DNA of 64,000 nucleotides, taken from assembly GCA_965248035.1 (NCBI GenBank), contig OZ252054.1:186001-250000 (forward strand), read 5' to 3'. Below are positions 33,004 through 40,164 of this stretch, one piece after another. Below the pieces are notes generated by a model. It worked only from the letters and a program-made list of their open reading frames with translations. It was not told where the DNA came from and searched no databases. The position numbers and the translations under genes were made by a program. Positions within the stretch are counted from its first letter, which is position 1. Each line of letters begins with the position of its first letter. Source of the DNA: BJGV01 sp964194745 (lineage in GTDB: Bacteria; Pseudomonadota; Gammaproteobacteria; Burkholderiales; Nitrosomonadaceae).

Positions 33004-33399
33004 TCAAGCTGCTTTTACCTTTTCGTTACGTTGAATACGTTCTAAATGTGCCAACGCTGTTGATAATTCTTTTGTCGAGTTTTCTATAACCGAAGTAAGC
33101 CGATCTACCTTCTCGGCTTTGGTGATCGGGTGTGAGTCATATCCGGCTTGGTTAGAAAACCACTCGAATGCAGCGTGATACCCTTGCTCTTTAGCTAACG
33201 AGAAAATTTGTATGATTTGAGTGAGTTCCAACTTCTCGGATCGAGACGAGTTAAGACAGTCAAGTAATGTTCTACTAGCAGCATCTACGCTCTTGTCAGG
33301 CCATATTAGCTGCCCTACCCTCTTGGCTCCGCCAAGTTGCTGTATAACGCTTTTTAATGCGTCTTCGGGGCTATCAAAGAAAGGCATTTCACCTTGCAT
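33004..33399 (-). CDS. CII-like phage regulatory protein
   Basis: A 131-residue protein with an N-terminal HTH (ALKSVIQQLGGAKRVGQLIW) and ASRTLLDCLNSSRSEKLELT, which is the pattern of CII-type or phage toxin-antitoxin-like regulators encoded after Cro. The C-terminal part is a long helix (ENSTKELSTALAHLERIQR) suited to oligomerisation. As second gene of the leftward operon it would be the lysis-lysogeny activator; the binding site is not identified. Confidence 0.68.
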   Translation of the reverse strand: MQGEMPFFDSPEDALKSVIQQLGGAKRVGQLIWPDKSVDAASRTLLDCLNSSRSEKLELTQIIQIFSLAKEQGYHAAFEWFSNQAGYDSHPITKAEKVDRLTSVIENSTKELSTALAHLERIQRNEKVKAA

Positions 33400-33468
33400 T
33401 CCGAATCCTTACGAAAAATTCGGAAACGTTCGGAAAGACAGATTGTGGGTAAAAAAATAGACTGTTAC

Positions 33469-33702
33469 TCATGCGGCGACCTTTTTCTTGGTTAGTTCCG
33501 GCCATATCAAGTGCCAGTCATCAGGGCGGAGGTCTTTGCGGGTTACTTTGCCCTGAGTTGCCTGCTCGATTGGATAGCAGCGTTCAATCGGGGTCGCTCT
33601 GAGTCCAGTAGACCATTGGCTAATAAGAACCTGACTTATGCCAAGAATTTTGGCCAATTTAATTTGTGTACTGTGAGCAGCAAGATAATCAGATAATTTC
33701 AT
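33469..33702 (-). CDS. Cro/YdaS-like repressor
   Basis: A 77-residue helix-turn-helix protein (SDYLAAHSTQIKLAKILGIS then QVLISQWSTGLRATP) of the Cro/YdaS group, divergent from the cI-like gene. The start at 33702 lies only 7 nt after a -10 (TATTAC) of a TTGACT-N17-TATTAC promoter and has no Shine-Dalgarno, so the transcript should be leaderless. An operator covers the promoter. It would repress cI-type transcription and open the lytic program. Confidence 0.85.
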   Translation of the reverse strand: MKLSDYLAAHSTQIKLAKILGISQVLISQWSTGLRATPIERCYPIEQATQGKVTRKDLRPDDWHLIWPELTKKKVAA

Positions 33703-33795
33703 TTGTATAGTAATAGCACCTAGCTATCATTAAGTCAATAGTATTTTACTAATATCATAAATTAGTGAATTGCTATTACATTAAATAGGAGAGAT
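33703..33795. promoter_or_regulatory. cI/cro operator-promoter region
   Basis: Consensus operator TAATAGC-N5-GCTATTA. Site 1 at 33711-33729 (TAATAGC/GCTATCA) covers the spacer and -10 of the cro promoter; site 2 at 33736-33754 is weaker (CAATAGT/ACTAATA); site 3 at 33760-33778 has one perfect half (GCTATTA). Three sites in a divergent intergenic region are the lambda arrangement. The cI-like gene has a normal RBS (AGGAGAG). Confidence 0.75.
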
Positions 33796-34194
33796 ATGAA
33801 GACAATGGGGGAAATAAGACGTGCGAATATGAAGGCCTTAGTGGATGAATTTGGAACAATACAATCCCTTGCTGATGCCATTAACCGTAGCCACGCGCAA
33901 ACGAGTCAATGGTTACATGGATTCAAGGGTTCGAAAACAGGAAAACCACGGGGCATAGGCGATAATGCAGCACGGCACATCGAAAAAATGATCGGTAAAC
34001 CGCGCGGGTGGATGGATGCTGAACACGGCTTGCCCTATAAGCCTAAAAACAGAAAAGCTGAATTAGCGGCAAGACTAATTGATGAAATGGAGAGCGAAGA
34101 GGATAGAACCGTGGCAATTAAAATTATTGCTGAAATACAAAAATCTCAGCTGGCTCGGGTAGAAGAAATAGAAAGACGTTTGCTTAAGAAGTAA
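33796..34194 (+). CDS. CI-like repressor without peptidase domain
   Basis: A 132-residue protein whose first 75 residues form a helix-turn-helix repressor domain (VDEFGTIQSLADAINRSHAQ then TSQWLHGFKGSKTGKPRGIG). The C-terminal part is a charged helix (RKAELAARLIDEMESEEDRT) and no S24 autoprotease domain is present, so RecA-driven self-cleavage is not expected. It faces cro across three operators and is the likely maintenance repressor. Induction may depend on an antirepressor. Confidence 0.8.
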   Translation: MKTMGEIRRANMKALVDEFGTIQSLADAINRSHAQTSQWLHGFKGSKTGKPRGIGDNAARHIEKMIGKPRGWMDAEHGLPYKPKNRKAELAARLIDEMESEEDRTVAIKIIAEIQKSQLARVEEIERRLLKK

Positions 34195-34238
34195 CAGTAT
34201 CAGGTTTCCGTGAAAATATTTTAAAACTGGAAGGGTTT

Positions 34239-34439
34239 ATGGACGAGGTATTTATTTTTTTCCTAATTATATATCTAGGTTTGTGCTATATGGTGGGTAA
34301 TGCTGCCACGAGCAAAGGTCGCAATGCCTATACCTGTGGGTTTATAGCGTTTTGTATCTCGCCGGTTCTTGCTGGTTTCCTGGTGGCTTTTATGCGCGAT
34401 ATCGATACATACAAGAATCAAGATACCGATAAAAAATGA
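34239..34439 (+). CDS. Small membrane protein (66 aa)
   Basis: GGAAGGG precedes ATG 34239. Two hydrophobic helices (FIFFLIIYLGLCYMVG and CGFIAFCISPVLAGFLVAF) are joined by a short basic loop, and a charged tail follows. It lies 44 bp behind the repressor gene and is probably co-expressed in the lysogen. Superinfection exclusion is a possibility without direct evidence. Confidence 0.6.
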   Translation: MDEVFIFFLIIYLGLCYMVGNAATSKGRNAYTCGFIAFCISPVLAGFLVAFMRDIDTYKNQDTDKK

Positions 34440-34545
34440 AATGAAATTTGCCACGATAGAATTATCATTTTTGTAGTAAGCGTATACATTTAGGTTATCC
34501 TCAGGCAGGAGGGCATAATTAAAATAAATTAGTAGGAAAGCCGCC

Positions 34546-34965
34546 ATGATGAAAAATAAGAAGATTATATTGGCAATTTTATTCAGCTTACAAGCGAGTT
34601 CCGGTATCTCTGCTGAGCTTAATACAAAACAAGAACTGATGCTGACTATTTATTATGAAGTTATGTTTTATAAGAATCATTGTGAAAATTTGAAAGAAGG
34701 AAAAAACTTTCACGAACTTATGCTTAAAAAGATTGGTTTAAATTTGAGAGATTCTGAGCTTGCTGGAGGAGGTCGCGCCGCAACTCTCTTTAAAACAGTT
34801 GATTCTAGAATGAGGAGTTTCTATTCAAAAGTTCGCGATAAAAGGCTATTTTGTGTGGCGGGGATTGTTCTCTACGGACCAAACGCAAAACATTACGACA
34901 CAAAATACCTGCTTGAAGAAGAAATAAATCCACTCAGAAGAATGAAATGGGAAGCATATAAATAA
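34546..34965 (+). CDS. Hypothetical secreted protein
   Basis: A 139-residue product with a clear signal peptide (KKIILAILFSLQASSGISA then ELN). The mature part is helical with two cysteines (HCENL and LFCVAG). It follows the small membrane protein gene in the lysogenic accessory block. No domain is recognised. Confidence 0.6.
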   Translation: MMKNKKIILAILFSLQASSGISAELNTKQELMLTIYYEVMFYKNHCENLKEGKNFHELMLKKIGLNLRDSELAGGGRAATLFKTVDSRMRSFYSKVRDKRLFCVAGIVLYGPNAKHYDTKYLLEEEINPLRRMKWEAYK

Positions 34966-34981
34966 ATCAATTTCAATAATA

Positions 34982-35443
34982 GTGTTGTGCCTCATAGGGT
35001 CATCCACCTTCGCTGCTGACATTACTGGTATAGCCCGGGTGGTGGACGGAGATACTATTTGGATTGATGAAACAAAAATACGTCTCCACGGTATAGATGC
35101 CCCGGAGATGAAGCAAAAATGTTTCCGCAAAGATACTCCATGGTCTTGCGGGAAAGTTGCTACAAAATATTTAAAAAATCTCATCGGTGACAGCAAGGTA
35201 ACCTGCGATGATCTGGGTCGTGATCGCTATGATCGGATGATTGGTAAATGCCGGGTACGAAACCTTGATATCGGAGCTGAGATGGTATCCGGCGGAATGG
35301 CCCATGCTTACAGAAAATATAGTAACGACTATATCCGTCAGCACGAAGAAGCAAAGAAATTAGGTGTAGGCATACTTGGAAGTAGATTTGTCGCTCCATG
35401 GGATTGGCGAAAAGGCATCCGTATCTCAACCGAGAAGCATTGA
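34982..35443 (+). CDS. Exported thermonuclease-family nuclease
   Basis: A 153-residue protein of the staphylococcal nuclease (SNase) family. A short signal (LCLIGSSTFAA) precedes ITGIARVVDGDTIWID, and the catalytic pattern is visible: DGDT, then IRLHGIDAPE with its arginine, then the glutamate of APEMKQ, and the second arginine in DRYDRMIGKCRV. Four cysteines suggest disulfides. GTG 34982 is the tentative start. Such nucleases are common prophage accessory genes and may degrade incoming DNA in the periplasm. Confidence 0.85.
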   Translation: MLCLIGSSTFAADITGIARVVDGDTIWIDETKIRLHGIDAPEMKQKCFRKDTPWSCGKVATKYLKNLIGDSKVTCDDLGRDRYDRMIGKCRVRNLDIGAEMVSGGMAHAYRKYSNDYIRQHEEAKKLGVGILGSRFVAPWDWRKGIRISTEKH

Positions 35444-35485
35444 AGAGTTTCTAATAAAAAGGCGTTGGTAACTGAAGACATGTGA

Positions 35486-35596
35486 TTACTGTTTTAATTT
35501 ACAAAGGAAACAATAAGAACCAATGGTAAGATAGGCAGGAATGCCCGCACCACACGCCTGTACATAGGTTGCATCAAAGTGCATGTCGGTTTGCAT
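35486..35596 (-). CDS. Possible very small ORF (36 aa)
   Basis: ATG 35596 follows GGGAGA. The frame encodes a Cys-containing, hydrophobic peptide (QACGAGIPAYLTIGSYCFLC). The rest of the 340-bp gap between the nuclease gene and the pentapeptide operon promoter shows no other ORF. Uncertain. Confidence 0.3.
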   Translation of the reverse strand: MQTDMHFDATYVQACGAGIPAYLTIGSYCFLCKLKQ

Positions 35597-35750
35597 GAAT
35601 CAAATCTCCCAACAGGTAATATCTCCGATGATCCCAAATCGCTTCCACCCCTGATAGTCGCTTATTTCTTCCTCTTGACCCCAAATCCCATAGTTTTCTC
35701 TTTTTTTATTTATTTTAGTAAGAATAGCATAAAATAATTGCATATTGCTA

Positions 35751-35785
35751 TTGACTTTGTAATAGCTGAGTGCTATTATCTATCC
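35751..35785 (+). promoter_or_regulatory. Cro-type promoter and operator of the pentapeptide-recT-int operon
   Basis: TTGACT (35751-35756), 17 bp, TATTAT (35774-35779), then ATG only 6 nt later, so the message should be leaderless. A perfect operator TAATAGC-TGAGT-GCTATTA at 35760-35778 covers spacer and -10. The layout matches the cro promoter at 33.7 kb nearly base for base. A further half-site pair (GCTATT/AATAGC) overlaps the -35. Confidence 0.75.
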
Positions 35786-35995
35786 ATGCCTACCCAACCC
35801 ACTACTGCTACCAACCGTATCCGCCGTGACGCTCTCATGCGTGAGTTTCAGGAATCTCTCCCTGAATTAGCCAGAGAATTTACCGGGGAAGAGCTGAGCG
35901 ATGAAATTCAACAGGCATTTGAAGATTACGAGACTGGCCTGGAGAAATGGAACGTAATTGCTGAACGAAATACACGGATAAAGGAGACAGTATGA
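35786..35995 (+). CDS. Small charged helical protein, first gene of the rightward operon
   Basis: The start is taken at ATG 35786 because the promoter -10 is only 6 nt upstream. The 69-residue product (RRDALMREFQESLPELAREF) resembles the product of 36511 in its REF/KKFEExLPELxxEF segment, so the two flank the pentapeptide gene as paralogues. It is acidic and helical with no known domain. Its stop overlaps the pentapeptide gene start by 4 bp. Confidence 0.6.
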   Translation: MPTQPTTATNRIRRDALMREFQESLPELAREFTGEELSDEIQQAFEDYETGLEKWNVIAERNTRIKETV

Positions 35996-36477
35996 ATTTT
36001 CAGATTACACACAAAACAACCAGAGCAGTTCTTTTTGAGCTGGAATGTGAAAACTTGAAATTATGCGTGCAAGAGGCGGTAAAGAGTGGCGTCAACCTGC
36101 ATGGTGCCAAACTGACTGGTGCCAAACTGAGTGAGGCCAACCTGCATGGTGCCGACTTGAATGGTGCCTACCTGCGTGGTGCCAAACTGATTGAGGCCAA
36201 CCTGAGTGAGGCCAACCTGCGTGATGCCAACCTGATTGATGCCGACCTGCGTGGTGCCAAACTGATTGAGGCCAACCTGATTGATGCCAACCTGAGTGGT
36301 GCCTACCTGCATGGCGCCGACCTGCGTGATGCCAGCCTGATTGATGCCAACCTGAGTGATGCCAACCTGAGTGATGCCAACCTGAGTGATGCCGACTTGA
36401 ATGGTGCCTACCTGATTGATGCCAAACTGGATGGCGCCAACCTGATTGATGCCAAACTGAGTGGTGTGACCTACTAG
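35992..36477 (+). CDS. Pentapeptide-repeat protein
   Basis: A 161-residue protein. After about 30 residues it consists of roughly 25 pentapeptides of the A(N/D/K/Y)Lxx type, expected to fold as a right-handed quadrilateral beta-helix. The DNA is a 15-bp tandem array (units such as GCCAACCTGATTGAT). Some such proteins mimic DNA and inhibit gyrase; this one lies in the phage recombination operon, where a DNA-mimic or anti-host-defence role is possible but unproven. Confidence 0.88.
   Translation: MNFQITHKTTRAVLFELECENLKLCVQEAVKSGVNLHGAKLTGAKLSEANLHGADLNGAYLRGAKLIEANLSEANLRDANLIDADLRGAKLIEANLIDANLSGAYLHGADLRDASLIDANLSDANLSDANLSDADLNGAYLIDAKLDGANLIDAKLSGVTY
36090..36470 (+). repeat. 15-bp tandem repeat array in the pentapeptide gene
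   Basis: Units of 15 bp keep GCC at the Ala codon and CTG at the Leu codon, with GAT/GGT and ATT/AGT alternation. Near-identity between units means expansion or contraction by slippage is likely. Confidence 0.85.
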
Positions 36478-36510
36478 CCGCCGCAATCCTTAAACGAGAG
36501 GAAGATCACG

Positions 36511-36705
36511 ATGAAAAGCGGTGATCAAATGCGTAGAGAATATTACTGGAAAAAGTTTGAGGAAATCCTGCCTGAACTAGTAGAGGAATTTGGAGTGGGC
36601 GCAATTGTAGAAGCGGCGCATGAAGAAAAGGAATTGCAGGATGAGAAGATTGAGTTGGTAGTAGAGAAGACCCAGGAATATGAGTTTGATAGATATTATG
36701 GCTAA
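36511..36705 (+). CDS. Small acidic helical protein
   Basis: A 64-residue protein (REYYWKKFEEILPELVEEFG), similar in its first half to the gene at 35786. GAGAGGAAG precedes the ATG. It belongs to the rightward operon ahead of recT and is followed by three tiny overlapping ORFs. Function unknown. Confidence 0.55.
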   Translation: MKSGDQMRREYYWKKFEEILPELVEEFGVGAIVEAAHEEKELQDEKIELVVEKTQEYEFDRYYG

Positions 36706-36760
36706 GACATATCAACAGGTAGAGAAAGATTTAAGCCGCGCAAGAGCGGAGGGCAAATGA
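36698..36760 (+). CDS. Tiny ORF (20 aa) coupled to its neighbours
   Basis: ATG 36698 overlaps the end of the preceding gene and its TGA overlaps the next ATG (ATGA at 36757). The encoded peptide is MAKTYQQVEKDLSRARAEGK. It may exist mainly to couple translation. Confidence 0.4.
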   Translation: MAKTYQQVEKDLSRARAEGK

Positions 36761-36936
36761 TAGACCAGGCACATAAAGAAGCGTTACGGGCAAATCTGGA
36801 TGCAGCCATAAGGTCATATTCTGATTTTGCCTACGCCACTATATCTAAAACAACAGCGCCATTCATTACCAAGAGACAAGATGATTACGAAAAACACCTT
36901 GACTCGGTGGTGGATATTATCGCGGGGGATTTATGA
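36757..36936 (+). CDS. Small phage protein (59 aa)
   Basis: GCGGAGGG precedes ATG 36757. The product is helical (MIDQAHKEALRANLDAAIRS) and its TGA overlaps the next start (ATGA). It belongs to the recT operon. No family recognised. Confidence 0.55.
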   Translation: MIDQAHKEALRANLDAAIRSYSDFAYATISKTTAPFITKRQDDYEKHLDSVVDIIAGDL

Positions 36937-37055
36937 ACTTTACTAACTTCCCAACTACTGAAGAATCAATTTTAGAAATGGTAGACAAACTTTTTGGTGG
37001 GACAGTTGATCTTGATGCTCTCGATCAGCAAAAAATGGATGAGGAGGAAGAATGA
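36933..37055 (+). CDS. Small acidic protein (40 aa) before recT
   Basis: ATG 36933 overlaps the upstream stop and the TGA overlaps the recT ATG. The product ends in DQQKMDEEEE and the gene's last bases include GAGGAGGAAG, which also serve as the recT ribosome binding site. Translation of the two is probably coupled. Confidence 0.5.
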   Translation: MNFTNFPTTEESILEMVDKLFGGTVDLDALDQQKMDEEEE

Positions 37056-38086
37056 ACGACTTATCGACAATAATAGAAAGCCAGCGCAATCAGTTTATGG
37101 CTGTGGCCTCAAAAGATATTAATTTTGACCGGGAGGCGCAGTTTGCTACTCAAGTAATTGAGAGTAACGATTATCTTTATAAAGTTGCCATGCAAAACAA
37201 GCCGTCTATTATCGCCGCTGTTAATAACGTGGCAGCTATCGGTATCAGTTTAAACCCTGCTCAGAAGCTAGCTTATTTAGTACCGCGTAAGGTTAATAAA
37301 ATGCAAGCGGTATGTCTTGATATTAGCTATATGGGAGTAATGCACATAGCTCAGACTTCAGGCGCTATTAAATGGGGTCAGGCGGTAATCGTACATAAAA
37401 ACGATACCTTTGAGTTACAGGGTATAGATCAACCACCTAAACATACTTTTAACCCCTTCAATAAAGATAGGGGAGAAATTATAGGTTGTTACGTTGTAGT
37501 AAAAACAGATGAAGAGGATTACTTAACTCACTCTGTCCCTATTCATGAAATATTCGCTATTCGTGATCGTTCTGAATCATGGAAATCTCGCCAAGCCAAA
37601 ATTAATGACGGAGAAAAATATATACCTCAGAGTCCTTGGGCTTCTGATGAAGGGGAAATGATTAAAAAGACAGTAGTAAAACAAGCCAGTAAATACTGGC
37701 CTCGCAGAGAGCGCCTGGATAACGCTGTGCACTATCTGAATGATGTTTCTAACGAAGGTATTAAGTTTGAAGAAAAAGATGTAACTCCCGCACATGGAAG
37801 CGTTGTAGGTGACACTTTATCGGCTCTCTCTGTTAGTGAGCAGGATCAGGTTCAGAGAATTTCTGTAAATATTATGGAATTACTAGATGAAGGTTTTGAA
37901 TGGAAAGCCTACGACTTATACAGAGAAGCCACTGACAGTAATTCAGACTTTAAGGAAGCTGTTTGGGCAATTCTAGGTAAAAACAGAATAAAAATAAATG
38001 GAAAAGAAATTTTGTATCGCAGCGTACTAACCAAAATTCGCAAGGCAGATGAAGCGGGCGAACGACCAGAAACAGGAGATGAATAA
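37052..38086 (+). CDS. recT: RecT-family single-strand annealing protein
   Basis: A 344-residue RecT homologue that binds and anneals ssDNA in phage recombination. The AIGISLNPAQKLAYLVPRKV and CLDISYMGVMHIAQTSGAIK segments are the family signature, and PWASDEGEMIKKTVVKQASK follows. Residues beyond about 260 are a variable C-terminal extension. A RecE-type exonuclease gene, the usual partner, is not adjacent; the early-region nuclease at 27.5 kb or host enzymes may serve. The ATG overlaps the upstream stop. Confidence 0.93.
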   Translation: MNDLSTIIESQRNQFMAVASKDINFDREAQFATQVIESNDYLYKVAMQNKPSIIAAVNNVAAIGISLNPAQKLAYLVPRKVNKMQAVCLDISYMGVMHIAQTSGAIKWGQAVIVHKNDTFELQGIDQPPKHTFNPFNKDRGEIIGCYVVVKTDEEDYLTHSVPIHEIFAIRDRSESWKSRQAKINDGEKYIPQSPWASDEGEMIKKTVVKQASKYWPRRERLDNAVHYLNDVSNEGIKFEEKDVTPAHGSVVGDTLSALSVSEQDQVQRISVNIMELLDEGFEWKAYDLYREATDSNSDFKEAVWAILGKNRIKINGKEILYRSVLTKIRKADEAGERPETGDE

Positions 38087-38286
38087 TGAGGAAAGGAATT
38101 TGCTCTCTTGAGTTGCCTAAACAACGAATAAGGAAAATTAAGAAATATGAAGTTATTCCCAAGCCTCCCAGTCTTCTTTCAATGTTGATTCTTTTACAAG
38201 GTGCAAATTTTATTAACTATCGTATGAGCGGTACTCGAAAAGAATACATACCTTATGGATCGAGTAACGAACGACTACAACCTTAA
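38086..38286 (+). CDS. Hypothetical basic protein (66 aa)
   Basis: Its ATG shares a base with the recT stop (TAATG), so translation could be coupled. The product is basic (LPKQRIRKIKKYEVIPKPP) with no recognised domain. The coding character is modest, and it may be a relic. Confidence 0.4.
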   Translation: MRKGICSLELPKQRIRKIKKYEVIPKPPSLLSMLILLQGANFINYRMSGTRKEYIPYGSSNERLQP

Positions 38287-38329
38287 CCAACCATTCAAGA
38301 CCCCTGCCCCACGCACTTAGAGAGGTTAA

Positions 38330-38425
38330 ATGAATACCATCAACGCCTACCCTCTTACGATCGATACAGCAGATCAGAAATATGAAGACCACATTGCTCA
38401 AGCTGCTCAGTGCAAGGCTGATTAA
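38330..38425 (+). CDS. Tiny ORF (31 aa)
   Basis: AGAGAGG precedes ATG 38330; the TAA overlaps the next ATG. It encodes NAYPLTIDTADQKYEDHIAQ. It fits the chain of overlapping short ORFs between recT and the integrase. Confidence 0.4.
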   Translation: MNTINAYPLTIDTADQKYEDHIAQAAQCKAD

Positions 38426-38481
38426 TGACACTTATTCTAATTATGTTAGGTATACATGCTTTTCTAAGAAAGCAGCCATGA
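38425..38481 (+). CDS. Tiny hydrophobic ORF (18 aa)
   Basis: It starts within the TAATG of the previous ORF and ends with ATGA overlapping the DUF4224 start. The peptide MTLILIMLGIHAFLRKQP is a possible coupling leader; expression as a product is uncertain. Confidence 0.3.
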   Translation: MTLILIMLGIHAFLRKQP

Positions 38482-38693
38482 GTACTTTTCTATCAGATGC
38501 TGATGTAGCTATGCTCACCGGACGTAAAAAAAAAGATTTCCAGCGTGAGCAGCTAATGAAGATGGGTATCCCATTCTTTGTTAATGCGTGTGGACGACCC
38601 GTTGTGGCCAGATCATTTATTGATGGAAAAGAAGATATTAAGGCACAACCACAAAAACGATGGGAACCACCTGTATTGCACTCAGTTCAATGA
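38478..38693 (+). CDS. DUF4224 protein, probable excisionase-type partner of the integrase
   Basis: The start is taken at ATG 38478, giving 71 residues; an in-frame ATG at 38382 exists but lies within the upstream small ORFs. FLSDADVAMLTGRKKKDFQR then QLMKMGIPFFVNACGRPVVA is the DUF4224 signature, an AlpA/excisionase-like HTH. Proteins of this family sit directly before tyrosine integrases and may act as recombination directionality factors. The TGA overlaps the integrase ATG. Confidence 0.75.
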   Translation: MSTFLSDADVAMLTGRKKKDFQREQLMKMGIPFFVNACGRPVVARSFIDGKEDIKAQPQKRWEPPVLHSVQ

Positions 38694-39790
38694 AGAGGCA
38701 AAATACCATGATGGGTCGTACACCAACAAAGAACTGGAATCTTCCTAAAGGCATGAGAGCCAGAACGAGGGTATCAGGAAATACATATTATTATTTTGAA
38801 ACCGGAATCGTCAAAAGAAAAGAAATTCCCTTGGGCAATGATTATGTTAAAGCTATCCAGCAATGGTCAGAATTAACCAAAAATCACTCCAGTAATCTAA
38901 ATCAGTTAGTTACCTTTAAGTATGTAGCAGAACGCTACACTCAGGAAATAATACCTACTAAGGCCCCGAGAACACGAAGCGATAATATTCAGCAGTTAGC
39001 CAAACTACTGGAGTTTTTTCATGATGACCCCCCACTAGCATTAGAGCGCATTGAGCCGGTCCATATACGCCAGTTCATGACATGGCGGGGTGAATCAGCC
39101 AAAGTACAGGCTAACCGTTGTAAAGCCCTGTTTTCCCATATCTGGAATTTTGTCAGAAATAGTGGACTTACCACCCTGGCTAATCCATGTCAGGGTATCC
39201 GTGGATTTACAGAAACAGGTAGAAAGAATTATATAGATGATGAGATTTATCATGCTGTATTCAGTGTTGCCAGTCCTGCCCTGAAAGATGCTATGGATAT
39301 GGCATTTTTAACCGGACAGCGCCCTGCTGATGTACTTAAAATATCAGCTACCCATATCAAAGATGATATGCTTTCCGTTACCCAGGGGAAAACAAAGAAA
39401 ACTATTCGAATCCGCCTTAATAATGATTCTGGTCAGCGTAATGATCTTGGTAAGCTTGTTGACCGGATCATGACCCGTAAACGTAAGCATAAAATAGCTG
39501 ATGTAGCTCTCATATGTGGCATGGGTGGTTATAGAATGTCTAAAGGAGGGTTAGACAGTGCATTTGATAGGGCAAGGCTTCTGGCCGTTGATAAAGCTGA
39601 TTCTGAGGGAAAATATGACCTTGTTGCGCTTATTAAAGGGTTTCAGTTCAGGGATCTCAGAGCTAAAGCAGCAACCGAGAAAGCAGATAGTGCCGGTATT
39701 GAGGAAGCGCGCAGACAGTTAGCTCATGGTAGTACCAAAATGACTCAGCACTATGTGCGTAAAGGTGAAGTAGTAACGCCTACAAAATAG
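38690..39790 (+). CDS. int: Phage tyrosine integrase
   Basis: The start at ATG 38690 (ATGA overlap) is preferred over the in-frame 38660. The 366-residue protein has an N-terminal arm-binding-like region (PTKNWNLPKGMRARTRVSG), a core-binding domain (VKANRC-type helices near residue 150) and a catalytic domain: arginine in FLTGQRPADVL, FQFRDLRAKAAT with the second arginine, LAHGSTKMTQHY with histidine and the nucleophilic tyrosine. It lies about 0.9 kb from attR and would integrate into tRNA-Asn. Confidence 0.93.
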   Translation: MKRQNTMMGRTPTKNWNLPKGMRARTRVSGNTYYYFETGIVKRKEIPLGNDYVKAIQQWSELTKNHSSNLNQLVTFKYVAERYTQEIIPTKAPRTRSDNIQQLAKLLEFFHDDPPLALERIEPVHIRQFMTWRGESAKVQANRCKALFSHIWNFVRNSGLTTLANPCQGIRGFTETGRKNYIDDEIYHAVFSVASPALKDAMDMAFLTGQRPADVLKISATHIKDDMLSVTQGKTKKTIRIRLNNDSGQRNDLGKLVDRIMTRKRKHKIADVALICGMGGYRMSKGGLDSAFDRARLLAVDKADSEGKYDLVALIKGFQFRDLRAKAATEKADSAGIEEARRQLAHGSTKMTQHYVRKGEVVTPTK

Positions 39791-39824
39791 CATGAAATAC
39801 ACCTGATTTTTTCATGAAAATCTA

Positions 39825-39853
39825 TTGACAAGTATCGCGTTACACATTACAAT
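39825..39853 (+). promoter_or_regulatory. higBA promoter
   Basis: TTGACA (39825-39830), 17 bp, TACAAT (39848-39853). The higB ATG follows 6 nt later with no Shine-Dalgarno, indicating a leaderless mRNA. The spacer contains CGCG-centred repeats possibly bound by the antitoxin. Confidence 0.7.
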
Positions 39854-39859
39854 TGAGTC

Positions 39860-40135
39860 ATGATCAAGACATTCAGAAATAGCGCACTTAAAAAACTCTG
39901 CAACGGCGATGCCAGCAAGATAAATGCCAGTCACAGAGAAAAAGTAGAAGCTATTTTGTTCCGTCTTGATAATGCAAAGAAACCAGCAGATATGAATTTT
40001 GCAGGATTTTACCTTCACAAATTGACAGGTAAATTTAACGGTTACTGGTCAGTATCGGTTTCAGGCAACTACAGAATCTGGTTTCGGTTTGAAGATAGTA
40101 ACGTGTTTGACGTGGACTACGGCGATTACCACTGA
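39860..40135 (+). CDS. higB: HigB-type toxin (RelE superfamily mRNA interferase)
   Basis: A 91-residue RelE/HigB toxin: MIKTFRNSALKKL start, LDNAKKPADMNFAGFYLHKL, and the C-terminal YRIWFRFEDSNVFDVDYGDY strand pair with catalytic-like Arg, Asp and Tyr. HigB cleaves mRNA on the ribosome. It is transcribed first and the antitoxin gene follows after 29 bp, the order typical of higBA. Between integrase and attR it may stabilise the prophage. Confidence 0.9.
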   Translation: MIKTFRNSALKKLCNGDASKINASHREKVEAILFRLDNAKKPADMNFAGFYLHKLTGKFNGYWSVSVSGNYRIWFRFEDSNVFDVDYGDYH

Positions 40136-40164
40136 GAACTTTTTAACCTATAAAGGAGAACGCT

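Noticed and set aside
34275..34547. Minus-strand 90-codon ORF opposite the small membrane protein gene
   Set aside because: It is antisense to 34239-34439, which has a good RBS and coherent two-helix topology; no support for the minus strand.
36090..36470. Repeat array that might suggest a CRISPR
   Set aside because: The units are contiguous 15-bp codon repeats with no spacers and no cas genes nearby; no CRISPR is seen anywhere in the window.
36061..36486. A long minus-strand ORF with VGxxQ repeats opposite the pentapeptide gene
   Set aside because: It is the shadow of the 15-bp repeat. The plus strand has the RBS, promoter and a known repeat family.
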